Assembly (NCBI GenBank): GCA_034437795.1
Contig: DAOTTI010000202.1
Coordinates: 1-21,039 of the forward strand
Source of the DNA: DAOTTI01 sp034437795
GTDB lineage: Bacteria > Chloroflexota > UBA11872 > UBA12225
Direction of reading: 5' to 3'
Length of the DNA: 21,039 nucleotides
Each line of letters starts with the position of its first letter. Within the stretch, counting starts at the first letter, position 1. Below the pieces are notes generated by a model. That model saw only the letters and a list, made by a program, of their open reading frames with translations, was not told the DNA's origin and searched no databases. Below are positions 1-7,556 of this stretch, one piece after another. The translations under genes were made by a program, and so were the position numbers.

Positions 1-70
1 CTGGAGTAGGAACAACTGGAGTAGGAACAACTGGAGTAGGAACAACTGGAGTAGGAACAACTGGAGTAGG
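1..70. repeat. 15-bp tandem repeat array ahead of SBP1
   Basis: Four perfect head-to-tail copies of CTGGAGTAGGAACAA lie at 1-60, followed by a 10-base partial copy at 61-70 that runs into the ribosome-binding region of the next gene. The array begins at the window edge, so more copies may lie upstream. Each copy holds the Shine-Dalgarno-like core GGAG and the triplet TAG. Because 15 is a multiple of three, TAG recurs in one fixed frame. The 9-mer CTGGAGTAG also ends the SBP1 gene itself (1462-1470). Confidence 0.95.
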
Positions 71-78
71 GAAGGGAC

Positions 79-1470
79 ATGAATGCGACAGGCATGGGAG
101 GCAAGACGACGCGGCGATCGGTCCTGTGGCTCCTTGCGGCGGCAGCCCCGCCACTCACGCCGGCCGCCTGCGGGCCGCGAGGCTCGTCCGGCAATGGGCC
201 AGCCAGCGGCCGCGGCCAGCCGTCGGGACAGATAGCCGGCAAGCTGGCGTTCTGGGCGATCAATGCGCCGTGGGGGCAGATGGGGGCAGGCATCGGGGCC
301 GAACAGCTGAATACCTTCCGCGCCAGATATCCCGCGCTTCAGTTGGAGGTGGAGGACGTCGTACCGGGCGGGGCCGCCAGTATCGAGAAGCTCCATACCG
401 CGGCCGCGGCCGGCACGCTGCCCGACCTGTACATGGCCAACCGGGGCTACGCCGCGCAGCTCGGCGCGGAGGGGCTCAGCCGTCCGTTGGACGCCTACCT
501 CAAGCAATCCAAGGCGCTCCCTCGCGATGACCTGTGGGAATCGCACTTGCAGGATGCATCGTGGAAAGGGCGCGTCTTCGCCGTGACCCACTCCTCGGGC
601 GTGTGGGTGCTGTTCCTGAACCAGCAGCTGTGGCAGGAGGCCGGGCTCAGCGTGGAACGGCCGCCCAAGACGTGGGCAGAGCTGGAGGATGCCGCGCGCA
701 GGACCGCACGGGTGAGCGGCGGAGTGGTGGAACGCGCCGGCTACCACCCTACCTGGGGCAACGCTGGACCGAGCCTGTGGCTGGTGCATTACCGGCAGCT
801 CGGGGGCGACTACTTCACCAAAGACTGGCAGCCGGCCTTCGCCAGCGACGAGCGGGCCATCCAGGCCCTGACCTGGATGAAGGGCTTTATCGATCGCCAG
901 GGAGGCGCACAGGCGCTGGACGAGTTCCGGAGCCAGATCCAGGCCATAGGGAGGGCCGGTGGCGTCTTCGCGTCGCACCGCATCGCCACGCTGATTGACT
1001 CGCACACCATCATCACCGACCTGGAGCGGTCCGTGCCGGATCTCAGCTTCACCGTCGCTGCGCTGCCCTTACCGCCACGAGGCCGGCAATCCGGCTGGCA
1101 GGGTGGGGCGGACCTGCACATCGCCAGGGAGAGCAAGGCCGCGGACGCTGCCTGGGCAGTGATCGAGCATCTGATGGCCCCTGAGAACATCCTGGCGTTC
1201 TCACTGGCACTCTCCCGCATCCCATCACGCCGGTCGGTTGGCCAGAGCAAAGCCTACCTGGACAGGAGCCCGCACCATCGCACATTCATTGACATGGTGC
1301 CGCACTCGCACAACGTCCCCGCCATACCCGGCAACGCCGATCTGGCGCCGATCATCGCCGGCGTCACCGGGGACGTGCTGGCCGGTAGGAAAGGCGTGCG
1401 CGAGGCGCTGCAAGACGCGGCCCAGAAGACAGCGGTCGTTGTGGACAAGTGGCGGCGGTACCTGGAGTAG
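79..1470 (+). CDS. Extracellular solute-binding lipoprotein, family 1 (SBP1)
   Basis: This is probably the substrate-capturing subunit of an ABC sugar importer, anchored by lipid to the outer face of the membrane. The 463-residue length is usual for family-1 (UgpB/MalE-type) binding proteins. The N-terminus has a twin arginine (TTRRSVLWLL, R12-R13), a hydrophobic stretch and a lipobox-like PAAC with Cys31, followed by a Gly/Ser-rich linker, so Tat export is possible. The family hallmark 'FLNQQLWQEAGL' lies near residue 180 and an 'AWAVIEHLMAPEN' segment lies in the C-terminal lobe. ATG at 79 is preceded by GGGAAGGGAC; Met6 is an alternative start. No permease or ATPase is adjacent. The substrate cannot be read from sequence. 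The gene is convergent with the propeller gene at 1586-2515. Confidence 0.92.
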   Translation: MNATGMGGKTTRRSVLWLLAAAAPPLTPAACGPRGSSGNGPASGRGQPSGQIAGKLAFWAINAPWGQMGAGIGAEQLNTFRARYPALQLEVEDVVPGGAASIEKLHTAAAAGTLPDLYMANRGYAAQLGAEGLSRPLDAYLKQSKALPRDDLWESHLQDASWKGRVFAVTHSSGVWVLFLNQQLWQEAGLSVERPPKTWAELEDAARRTARVSGGVVERAGYHPTWGNAGPSLWLVHYRQLGGDYFTKDWQPAFASDERAIQALTWMKGFIDRQGGAQALDEFRSQIQAIGRAGGVFASHRIATLIDSHTIITDLERSVPDLSFTVAALPLPPRGRQSGWQGGADLHIARESKAADAAWAVIEHLMAPENILAFSLALSRIPSRRSVGQSKAYLDRSPHHRTFIDMVPHSHNVPAIPGNADLAPIIAGVTGDVLAGRKGVREALQDAAQKTAVVVDKWRRYLE

Positions 1471-1483
1471 CACTGCACTGGTT

Positions 1484-1499
1484 TGGCCAAGCATGGCCA
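1484..1499. terminator. Small hairpin between convergent genes
   Basis: TGGCCA, an AGCA loop, then TGGCCA again form a 6-bp stem 13 bases after the SBP1 stop. There is no T-run, so a role as terminator for either converging gene is only suggested by position. Confidence 0.25.
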
Positions 1500-1585
1500 C
1501 ACCGGCACCGGCGGGGGCGCTACTTCGTGCTGATCTATTCCCTAATCCTGATCGTCGACATCCGAATGACGGCCATCTCGATGAG

Positions 1586-2515
1586 CTACTTCCTGATGAT
1601 GGCGATCTCGGCGATGGCGATCCCCTGCTCCCCGGCCACGGCGTAGAGCAGGTAGGTGCGGCCATCCTCCTGAAAGACGTACGGGTCACGCAGCTGGCGG
1701 GCCGGCTCCAGGATCGGGCCGCCGCGTGAAGGCACCAGCGGCCGGTCCGCGCCCTCGTACGGCAGCTCCGGCTCCAGTACCGGCACCGGCTCCGTCGCCC
1801 GCCACGCCGTCCACTCCTTCGTCAGGTCGAGCGTGGTGAGCAGGATCCGCTCCGGACAATCACCGCGGTTCGTATAGAAGACGTAGAGCAGGTCGCCATC
1901 CCGCAGCACGGCGGCATGGCGCATGTCCGTGGCGATGGCCGCAAACGGATTGTGCCCCTCCTCAAAGCCGGCAAGCCCATCGCGCGAGCGATACACGATG
2001 CCGGGCATGGCGATGCCGTAATACCAGTCGCCCCACCGAAAGAGGCGCATGTACGGCGCGCCCAGCACCTCCGCCCGCGCGGTGAAGTGCAGCCCGTCGG
2101 TGGAGATGGCGACCCGCGTGGCCTGGCCATGCCGGCCGTGGGGCCCGTGCCGGTCTCCTTCCGCCAGGGGTCCGTGGTAGTAGAGGCGCACCTCCCGCCT
2201 GGACCCATCCACCAGCACGTCCGGCGACGCAATGTGTTTGACGAAGTAGGAACCAGTAAGATCGAGCACCCCCGGCTCATACGTCCGCCACGGCCCCGCC
2301 AGGTCATCGGCGTAGGCCAGGCGGATGTACGTACCGCGATGGTGGCCGAAGTAGAGGTAATACCGGCCGAGCGGGCGCGCTACCCAGTCCGGCGCGCGCA
2401 CCAACGACGGGCCGTTGATGTTGTCGCCCATCCGCGCATCCATGCGCGGGCGGATGATGGGATTGGTAGGGAAGCGCCGCACGTGAACGGCAGCCACGGG
2501 CGTTGGCGGGTTCAT
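1586..2515 (-). CDS. GH43/GH32-like beta-propeller glycosidase-type protein
   Basis: This 309-residue protein looks like the five-bladed propeller glycosidase superfamily (GH43, GH32, GH130 and relatives). Short repeated blade motifs are visible: 'GRYYLYFGHH', 'EVRLYYHG', 'DWYYGIAM', 'LLYVFYTNRG' and 'RTYLLYAVAG'. Acidic residues sit where such enzymes keep theirs: D26/D31 in 'RMDARMGDNINGPSLVR', 'HIASPDV' in the middle and 'LRDPYVFQEDG' near the end. No signal peptide is seen, so it is probably cytoplasmic. ATG at 2515 (MNPPTPV) is preferred because family-like sequence begins soon after it; an in-frame ATG six codons upstream (2533) has no better support. It is divergent from the TIM-barrel gene and convergent with SBP1. 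The exact GH family and substrate are unknown, and catalysis itself is not proven. Confidence 0.7.
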   Translation of the reverse strand: MNPPTPVAAVHVRRFPTNPIIRPRMDARMGDNINGPSLVRAPDWVARPLGRYYLYFGHHRGTYIRLAYADDLAGPWRTYEPGVLDLTGSYFVKHIASPDVLVDGSRREVRLYYHGPLAEGDRHGPHGRHGQATRVAISTDGLHFTARAEVLGAPYMRLFRWGDWYYGIAMPGIVYRSRDGLAGFEEGHNPFAAIATDMRHAAVLRDGDLLYVFYTNRGDCPERILLTTLDLTKEWTAWRATEPVPVLEPELPYEGADRPLVPSRGGPILEPARQLRDPYVFQEDGRTYLLYAVAGEQGIAIAEIAIIRK

Positions 2516-2619
2516 CGCGCAGCAGGGTAGCATGCCGAAGGCGCCGCCCCTGGGCAGCCGGCCGGGGCGCCCTCGCTGTGCAGCGGTGCCGCGTCTGGCA
2601 GGGTAGCATCCTAGAAAAG
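2516..2619. promoter_or_regulatory. Divergent promoter region with paired direct repeats
   Basis: This 104-bp spacer between divergent genes must hold promoters for both. The 12-mer GCAGGGTAGCAT occurs twice in the same orientation, at 2522-2533 and 2598-2609, 76 bp apart. Between them lies a GC-rich inverted repeat (GCCCC 2546-2550 with GGGGC 2564-2568). The symmetric placement next to both starts suggests regulator binding sites. No convincing -35/-10 pair was found. Confidence 0.4.
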
Positions 2620-3624
2620 GTGGACGGCGACGGCGCCATCATTGGCATCAACCATTTTGGCCGGTGGCGGCTGCCGGAGGCGCTGCGGGCGCTGGCCCGC
2701 CACGGCTACCGCGCCGTGGACTACAGCGCGGCCGCGGGGCGCCTGGCCGGCGACGCGGATGCCCTGGCCACCGTGCGCCGGCTCACGCGCGACCTCGGCC
2801 TGCGCCCGGCGGCCACTCACTTCCGATCGTTCGGCTTCTCCTTCCTGGCGCCCGCGGAACGGTACCAGGCCTTCTGCCACCAGTCGGTGGAAGACGTGCG
2901 TGTCGCGGCGTACCTGGGGGCGCCGGCCATCGCCTTTCACCTGGGCAATGACCTGGGCGGCGGCACGGACGTGGCCGAGCATGACCCGTCCCGCACCCGC
3001 GAACTGCCCCAGCGCCAGGGTTCCCGCTGGCGCCACCGGTTCGAGCCGGTGGGAGGAGCGGTGCCGGCGGTGGAGACCGCGGGGCAAGCGGGGAGCCGGA
3101 CCCTCGTAGAAGCCCTGGCCGCCGCCAATGCGGAGGCGCTCCGTCCGGCTGTACAGGTGGCCGAGCAGGAGGGCGTGGTAGTGGCGCTGGAGAACCACTG
3201 CCACGGCTTCGGCGATCGCTGGGAGCACCTCGCCGCCGTGGCCGACCTGCTCGGCTCGCCGGCGGTGGGCTTTACCCTGGACAGCGGCCATGCCGTGGTG
3301 GCAGGGCAGGACCCGGCGCGCCTGGCGCGCCAGATGGGCCTGCGGCTCGCGCTGACGCACCTGCATGACAACGACGGTACGGCAGACACCCACCGCCCCG
3401 CGGGGCGCAGCGGCCCGAATGGGGAGCAGGCAGGCGGCGCCGTGGTGGATTGGCCGGCGCTGATCCGCGCCCTCCAGGAGGTGCGCTATCCTGAACGCAA
3501 CCACTGGATCCTGGAGGGCGGCACGCAGGTGCCGGGCGACGACGTGGACCGCCTGCTGGCGGCGCACCTGGCCAGCTTCTCGGCTCTCTTGAGGTCCGTC
3601 GCGAATGGTATGAGCCGCGAGTAG
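2620..3624 (+). CDS. TIM-barrel sugar phosphate isomerase/epimerase family protein
   Basis: The protein (334 residues from the chosen start) belongs to the xylose-isomerase-like TIM-barrel family (AP endonuclease 2 superfamily), which isomerises or epimerises sugars and sugar acids with a divalent metal. Expected metal and acid-base residues are visible: Glu191 in 'VVALENHCHGFGD', Asp221 and His224 in 'FTLDSGHAV', His249 in 'LTHLHDND', and a late Glu in 'WILEGG'. The barrel starts at 'IIGINHFGRW'. The reading frame is open further upstream to 2503, but that part is Arg-rich and unlike the family, so GTG at 2620 was chosen. Its Shine-Dalgarno site is weak, so the start is uncertain by several codons. 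SBP2 follows after 38 bp, probably in one operon. The specific substrate is not recognisable. Confidence 0.82.
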   Translation: MDGDGAIIGINHFGRWRLPEALRALARHGYRAVDYSAAAGRLAGDADALATVRRLTRDLGLRPAATHFRSFGFSFLAPAERYQAFCHQSVEDVRVAAYLGAPAIAFHLGNDLGGGTDVAEHDPSRTRELPQRQGSRWRHRFEPVGGAVPAVETAGQAGSRTLVEALAAANAEALRPAVQVAEQEGVVVALENHCHGFGDRWEHLAAVADLLGSPAVGFTLDSGHAVVAGQDPARLARQMGLRLALTHLHDNDGTADTHRPAGRSGPNGEQAGGAVVDWPALIRALQEVRYPERNHWILEGGTQVPGDDVDRLLAAHLASFSALLRSVANGMSRE

Positions 3625-3645
3625 CGATTGGCGAAGAGCGAGTAG
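3617..3645. repeat. GCGAGTAG repeat spanning a stop codon
   Basis: GCGAGTAG occurs at 3617-3624, where its TAG is the stop codon of the TIM-barrel gene, and again at 3638-3645. Further GCGA and GAGCGAG echoes run into the AGGAGGG ribosome-binding site of SBP2. It is short, so chance is possible, but it matches similar stop-codon echoes elsewhere in the window. Confidence 0.5.
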
Positions 3646-3662
3646 GAGCGAGGAGGGAAACC

Positions 3663-5084
3663 GTGATCCGTCGAATGCTACTGCAGAGAGGGATGTTGCT
3701 GCCCGCAGGTCCGGCCGTGCTGGCGGCCTGCGGGCCGCGCGGCACGGGTAGCGCAGGCGGTGGGGACGCTGCCCCGCAAGGGCTACCGCAGCGCCCGGTG
3801 GATGTCCAGCTGTGGACGCGGGGCCCGTCCGAGGAGGCGGTCAAGGCGCAGCTAGCCGGCTGGCCCCCGCAACAGCCGAACGTGCGCGTGGAGCTGGTCT
3901 ACGACAAGGAGGTCTTTGACCTCAAGGGGACAGAGGCACTGATCGCGGCAATGGCGGCCGGCGACCCGCCGCACGTGGTGAAGTGGAACCGGCCAGTGAC
4001 CGGCTCGGCGGTGGTCAAGGGCATGCTGACCGCCATCGACGATCTCGCCAAGCGCGATAAGTTCGACGTGAAAGCGCGTTTCTACGCGGCGGGTCTGGCC
4101 GAGATGACTGGGCCCCTGGACGGCAGGCTCTACGGCCTCACCTACGACATGGATAACCGGCTGCTCTTCTGGAACAAGGCCGCCTTCCGGCTGGGCGGGC
4201 TGGGCAATCAGCCCCCGCGGGACTTCGCCGAGTTCCGCGACATGGCCGTGCGCTTCACCCGCCGCGGCGCGGACGGCGTCGAGCAGCTTGGCTTCATGGC
4301 CACCTTTGGTACGGAGCTGCTCTACCAGTGGGCACTGGCCAACGGTGGGGGCCAGTACCTCACGGCAGACGGCAGGAAGGTGACGCTCGATGCGCCAAAG
4401 AACGTGGAGGCGCTGGACTTCCTGATCCGCCTGGTCCAGGCGCAGGGTGGATGGGACGCTCAGACCGCCTTCTCCAACCGGTTCGCGGGCCTGCGGGGCG
4501 TGAGCGCGACGATCAACGCCTTCGTCAACGACAAGCTGGCCATGTTCGCTGCCACCAACCTGAACGTGCCCAGCGTCTACTCCGTGCGCCCGGAGACGGA
4601 GTTCGACGTCGCGCCGATGCCAACCGCCCGCCGGTCGGACCCGCCGGTGACCTGGGCCGGTGGCTACGCCTGGGCCATCCCCGCCGGCGTGAAGTACCCC
4701 GCGGCCGCCTGGGAGCTACTCAAGTACCTGGTCAGTGAGCCAGCGCTGGCGGCGCGGACGGAGGGCGACCGCGGCCGGCTGGCGGCGGCCGGGCAGCCGT
4801 TCTTCTACGGCATCTCGGTCGGGCAGCCGGCGATCGACGAGGCGCTGCTCAAGCGCTTCCCGCCGCCGACGGAGATGCTGCCGCTGGTGCAGCGGGGGCT
4901 GGACCAGATGAAGACGGCCAGGAACCGGCCGGTCAGCCCAATCATCGCCGAGCTATGGCAGGCGCAGAAGGATGCCACGATGGAGGCGGTGCAGGGCAAG
5001 CAGAGCGCCCAGGCGGCGCTCCAGGAGGCGACGCGCAAGGTGCAGGCTGAGCTGGACGCCTTCTGGGCCAGCCAGAAACGGTGA
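3663..5084 (+). CDS. Extracellular solute-binding lipoprotein, family 1 (SBP2)
   Basis: This 473-residue binding protein starts with GTG at 3663, seven bases after a strong AGGAGGG site (3651-3657). Its lipoprotein signal is short: 'MIRRMLLQRG', a hydrophobic run, then 'VLAAC' with Cys23, followed by GPRG as in SBP1. The family-1 motif 'LLFWNKAAFRLGGL' and the C-lobe motif 'AAWELLKYLVSEP' are present, and 'AGGYAWAIPAG' is typical of the hinge-proximal strand. It lies 38 bp after the TIM-barrel gene on the same strand, so the two are probably co-transcribed, and the isomerase may act on the sugar this protein binds. No transporter membrane subunit is next to it. The last 25 residues form an Ala/Gln-rich helix, common in this family. 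Confidence 0.92.
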   Translation: MIRRMLLQRGMLLPAGPAVLAACGPRGTGSAGGGDAAPQGLPQRPVDVQLWTRGPSEEAVKAQLAGWPPQQPNVRVELVYDKEVFDLKGTEALIAAMAAGDPPHVVKWNRPVTGSAVVKGMLTAIDDLAKRDKFDVKARFYAAGLAEMTGPLDGRLYGLTYDMDNRLLFWNKAAFRLGGLGNQPPRDFAEFRDMAVRFTRRGADGVEQLGFMATFGTELLYQWALANGGGQYLTADGRKVTLDAPKNVEALDFLIRLVQAQGGWDAQTAFSNRFAGLRGVSATINAFVNDKLAMFAATNLNVPSVYSVRPETEFDVAPMPTARRSDPPVTWAGGYAWAIPAGVKYPAAAWELLKYLVSEPALAARTEGDRGRLAAAGQPFFYGISVGQPAIDEALLKRFPPPTEMLPLVQRGLDQMKTARNRPVSPIIAELWQAQKDATMEAVQGKQSAQAALQEATRKVQAELDAFWASQKR

Positions 5085-5458
5085 CGAGATAGCGGCGCAT
5101 TCCGACCGTGACGACGCCCTGGTCGCTGAGCGCGCACCAGCGCGAGTTGAGAGCCACGTCTTAACGGGATTAACGGGAACGATCGCAGAGGCAGGTGGCA
5201 AAGGGCGTCTCGCCAGGTACTCGTAGCCGCCGGTTACCCTCAGCATCGGCTGGTCCATTCGCTTGGCCGCGGCCTTCGATGCGCGGCGGTCCTGCCCTGC
5301 ACGAACGTACCAGCGCTTGCTGCGCCCGCCCTATTTACGAGTTGTTCATGAGCGGAGCCCTCACCGCCACCCGCTGCGCGGGCTCCCGCTCTCCTAGAGG
5401 GCGAGGAGACACATCGCCGGCCATGAATAATCCAGGCGAGCGGGCCTCTACTGAGCGG
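5085..5458. other. 374-bp convergent spacer, no gene
   Basis: No convincing coding sequence was seen on either strand. A perfect tandem 9-mer TTAACGGGA lies at 5161-5178. Most of the rest is unremarkable GC-rich sequence until the hairpin block near 5353. 'ACTGAGCGG' is duplicated at the very end, next to the stop of the minus-strand gene. Confidence 0.6.
5353..5409. terminator. Double hairpin between convergent genes (REP-like)
   Basis: GGAGCCC (5354-5360) pairs with GGGCTCC (5380-5386), followed by TCTCCT (5390-5395) pairing with AGGAGA (5404-5409). The second resembles the 'CTCTCC...GGAGAG' spacer hairpins common in Chloroflexota, seen again near 10440 and 14760. It lies about 50 bp beyond the stop of the minus-strand isomerase. 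Without T-runs it could be a dispersed repeat rather than a terminator. Confidence 0.4.
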
Positions 5459-6244
5459 CTACTGAGCGGTCCGGGCCGCCCATCTGGAGAGCACGGCGCG
5501 CACCCTGGCCAGCTGGACCGCCACCTCGGCGTACTCGTCCTTGCCGGAGTGGTGCTCCACGCTGTAGTAGCCCTGGTAGCCGGCGTTACGCAGGTTAGCC
5601 ATCTTCTCCTCCAGCGGCCCCTCGGTGATGTTCCAGGGGAAGTGGGTGTGGCAGACCCATGGCGCCACCAGCCGGTCGGCCTCATCCTTCTCCTCCTGGG
5701 TGCCCGCCCAGCCCCCGATGTGGCAGGAGATGCCGAACCCGGGATGGTCCACGGCTTCGTACAGGCGCTTGAGATTGGGCCAGTGCTTCTCCGGCCCCCA
5801 GTGGTTCTCCGCACCCATCTTAAACCCGCGGTCCCAGGCGAGCTGGGCGTACTCGCGGTAGCGCGCCACGATGTGGTCAAACTCCGCATCCGACCAGGTC
5901 TCCCGCCGGCTGCCCGCGTCGATGCGCACGAACCGCGCGCCGAGGATCTCCGCCGCCCGCAGGTGCGCCAGGGCGTTACGGTAGTTGGCCTCGCGCACTG
6001 CCGGGTCGTCGTCCCAGACGTGCGCCCGGTCCACGCACAGGTCGGCCAGCTCTAGCTCCCGCTCGTCTAGCGCCTCCCTCACCTTCCGTAGGTAGTCCTC
6101 GTCCGTACTGGGCAGGAAGCCGTTCCAGATGTCGGCCGCCTGGAGCCCGTAGCGGTACTTGCAGGTCTCCAGGTAGCCGAACACGTCCATCTTGCCCTCG
6201 GCGAGCAGCCCGCGAAACGAGTACGACAGTACCGACACCTTCAT
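5459..6244 (-). CDS. TIM-barrel sugar phosphate isomerase/epimerase family protein
   Basis: This is a compact 261-residue xylose-isomerase-like TIM barrel, a typical length for the family. Likely metal ligands and catalytic residues are Glu146 in 'KMGAENHWGP', His175 in 'GISCHIGGW', His199/His201 in 'CHTHFPWN' and Glu230 in 'YYSVEHHSG'. It starts at ATG 6244, nine bases after CTAGGAGAGG on the minus strand. It is little like the barrel at 2620-3624 beyond the shared fold, so the two probably use different substrates. It lies downstream of the deacetylase-like gene on the same strand with 167 bp between them, and that gap is filled by degenerate tandem repeats. Role: presumably ketose/aldose or sugar-acid isomerisation or epimerisation in the cytoplasm; substrate unknown. 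Confidence 0.85.
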   Translation of the reverse strand: MKVSVLSYSFRGLLAEGKMDVFGYLETCKYRYGLQAADIWNGFLPSTDEDYLRKVREALDERELELADLCVDRAHVWDDDPAVREANYRNALAHLRAAEILGARFVRIDAGSRRETWSDAEFDHIVARYREYAQLAWDRGFKMGAENHWGPEKHWPNLKRLYEAVDHPGFGISCHIGGWAGTQEEKDEADRLVAPWVCHTHFPWNITEGPLEEKMANLRNAGYQGYYSVEHHSGKDEYAEVAVQLARVRAVLSRWAARTAQ

Positions 6245-6259
6245 GCTCTGCCTCTCCTA

Positions 6260-6341
6260 GTCACCCTCTGTGACTCCGTAGTGACCCTGTGTGACGCCTC
6301 GGTGGCCCTTAGCCTCCGTAGCGGCCCGATGTGACCCTGCC
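6260..6341. repeat. Degenerate 19-21-bp tandem repeat in a gene leader
   Basis: Four imperfect units follow one another at 6260-6280, 6281-6301, 6302-6320 and 6321-6341. They share a GTGACCCT core and, in the first three, a C-rich second half (ACTCCGTA, ACGCCTCG, GCCTCCGTA). The block lies directly upstream of the minus-strand isomerase start at 6244, before its ribosome-binding site. Confidence 0.6.
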
Positions 6342-6411
6342 GCGCCGGCCGTGCTCCACGGTCTTGCCACCGTCTCGTCAACCATCTCGTCGCGTCGGCG
6401 ACCTTCCTGCA

Positions 6412-7335
6412 TTAGGCGCCCGCGGTGGCCCCTCCGCTGGTCCCAAGTGAGGAGCGCAGGAGGTCGCGCAGGGGGCGGTAGCCGATGACCTGGATGCCGG
6501 CGGCGCGGACGTAGTCACGCAACGCCGCGCTGGTAAAGACCTGGTAGTCCGCCACGCGGCTCGGCCAGTCGGCGGTGATGGCCCGCAGCTCCGGGGTGTC
6601 CTGGGCGGGATGGAAGATGAACAGGCTCAGCCCCGGGGGCAGGGCATCGAGGCGGGCCTTGGCCGCCGCCAGGCGGTCGTGTGACTCGTGGAGGGGGAGG
6701 CTGGTCATGTGGTCGAAAAGGGGCATGCCGCGCGCTTCCAGCTCCTGGACCAGTCGGGCCGCGGCGGCGGCGCTCTCCCCATCGAAGCCGCGCCGCCGGC
6801 GCCAGCCATTCTCGTCCAGGTGCAGGGCGAAGCAGGGAACGCCGTGCTCGAGCGCCACCTGCGCGTACGCCGGCAGGAACCTGGGATGGGCCACCGTGCC
6901 CATGTGCGTGTCCACGTGCGTGACGTCGATCCCTGCAGCCACGGCCCGCCTGACCTGCGCTCGCACCTCCTGCTCGACCGCGGCGGCCGGCGCGCGGTCG
7001 AACACCGGCTGCTGGCGGCGGGGCAGGTAGCCCTCATCGTCCAGCAGGCCCGAGGCCGGGTCGCGCGTGGAGAGCGGGGGCCAGCGATAGGTGGCCCACT
7101 CGCTGTTGAGTGTGAGGTGCACGCCCACGTCTACCTGAGGGTGCTCGCGGCAGTACCTGGCCGCCCCCAGGAACCACGGGCAGGGCACCATCGTCGACGC
7201 CGACGACATCAGGCCGAACTCCACCAGGTCCGCGAAGGCGCTGACCGTCGCTTGACACATCCCAAGGTCGTCGGCGTGGAGCACCACGACGCGGTCGCGG
7301 GGCCCAAACCCGAGCTTCTTCAGCGCAGCGTTCAC
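6412..7335 (-). CDS. ChbG/YdjC-family carbohydrate deacetylase
   Basis: Members of this family remove acetyl groups from N-acetylated sugars such as chitobiose derivatives. The 307-residue protein shows the family landmarks: 'VVLHADDLGMC' with metal-binding Asp22-Asp23, 'VGVHLTLNSEW' with His73, 'VTHVDTHMGT' with His140 and His144, and 'LFIFHPAQDTPELR' near the C-terminus. GTG at 7335 was chosen because a strong AGGAGGAA site lies 9 bases upstream on the minus strand; the 18-codon upstream extension is Arg/Gly-rich and lies before that site. No signal peptide is seen, so it is cytoplasmic. The gene precedes the TIM-barrel gene on the same strand and is divergent from the unassigned gene at 7557. 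Its own substrate cannot be told from sequence. Confidence 0.85.
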   Translation of the reverse strand: MNAALKKLGFGPRDRVVVLHADDLGMCQATVSAFADLVEFGLMSSASTMVPCPWFLGAARYCREHPQVDVGVHLTLNSEWATYRWPPLSTRDPASGLLDDEGYLPRRQQPVFDRAPAAAVEQEVRAQVRRAVAAGIDVTHVDTHMGTVAHPRFLPAYAQVALEHGVPCFALHLDENGWRRRRGFDGESAAAAARLVQELEARGMPLFDHMTSLPLHESHDRLAAAKARLDALPPGLSLFIFHPAQDTPELRAITADWPSRVADYQVFTSAALRDYVRAAGIQVIGYRPLRDLLRSSLGTSGGATAGA

Positions 7336-7556
7336 GTCTCTCGTTCCTCCTCTGGCTCGTGGGGGGCCGGAGCCTGCGGCCGGTTTCACGGTTCACATTG
7401 ACCCCGTGTGGCAGGGGCTCGCGCCTGGCGCGGGCGACACGTACCCCGCCATCCTGCCACCGACGTGCCCCCGCCTCCACGAGTGCGGGCATCATACCGC
7501 AAGGGCGGGCAAGACGGCACAAGGCGTATCCTCATGGGCGGAGGCAGCAGTTCACG
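7336..7556. promoter_or_regulatory. Divergent intergenic region
   Basis: This 221-bp spacer must drive the deacetylase-like gene leftwards and the unassigned gene rightwards. On the left edge is the strong minus-strand AGGAGGAA site. On the right edge is GGAGG at 7540-7544, 12 bases before the ATG. TTCACGGTTCAC (two TTCAC 7 bp apart, near 7385-7396) is the only small repeat noted. No reliable -35/-10 pair was found. Confidence 0.35.

Noticed and set aside
1449..1646. A 65-residue membrane-like plus-strand frame
   Set aside because: It overlaps the ends of two convergent genes, has no ribosome-binding site, and its hydrophobic look comes from antisense codons of the propeller gene.
2611..3567. 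A 318-residue minus-strand frame
   Set aside because: It is antisense to the TIM-barrel gene whose catalytic motifs are clear; no family resemblance was seen.
5195..6055. A 286-residue plus-strand frame
   Set aside because: Most of it is antisense to the TIM-barrel gene at 5459-6244, which has the catalytic residues; the upstream part has no motif.
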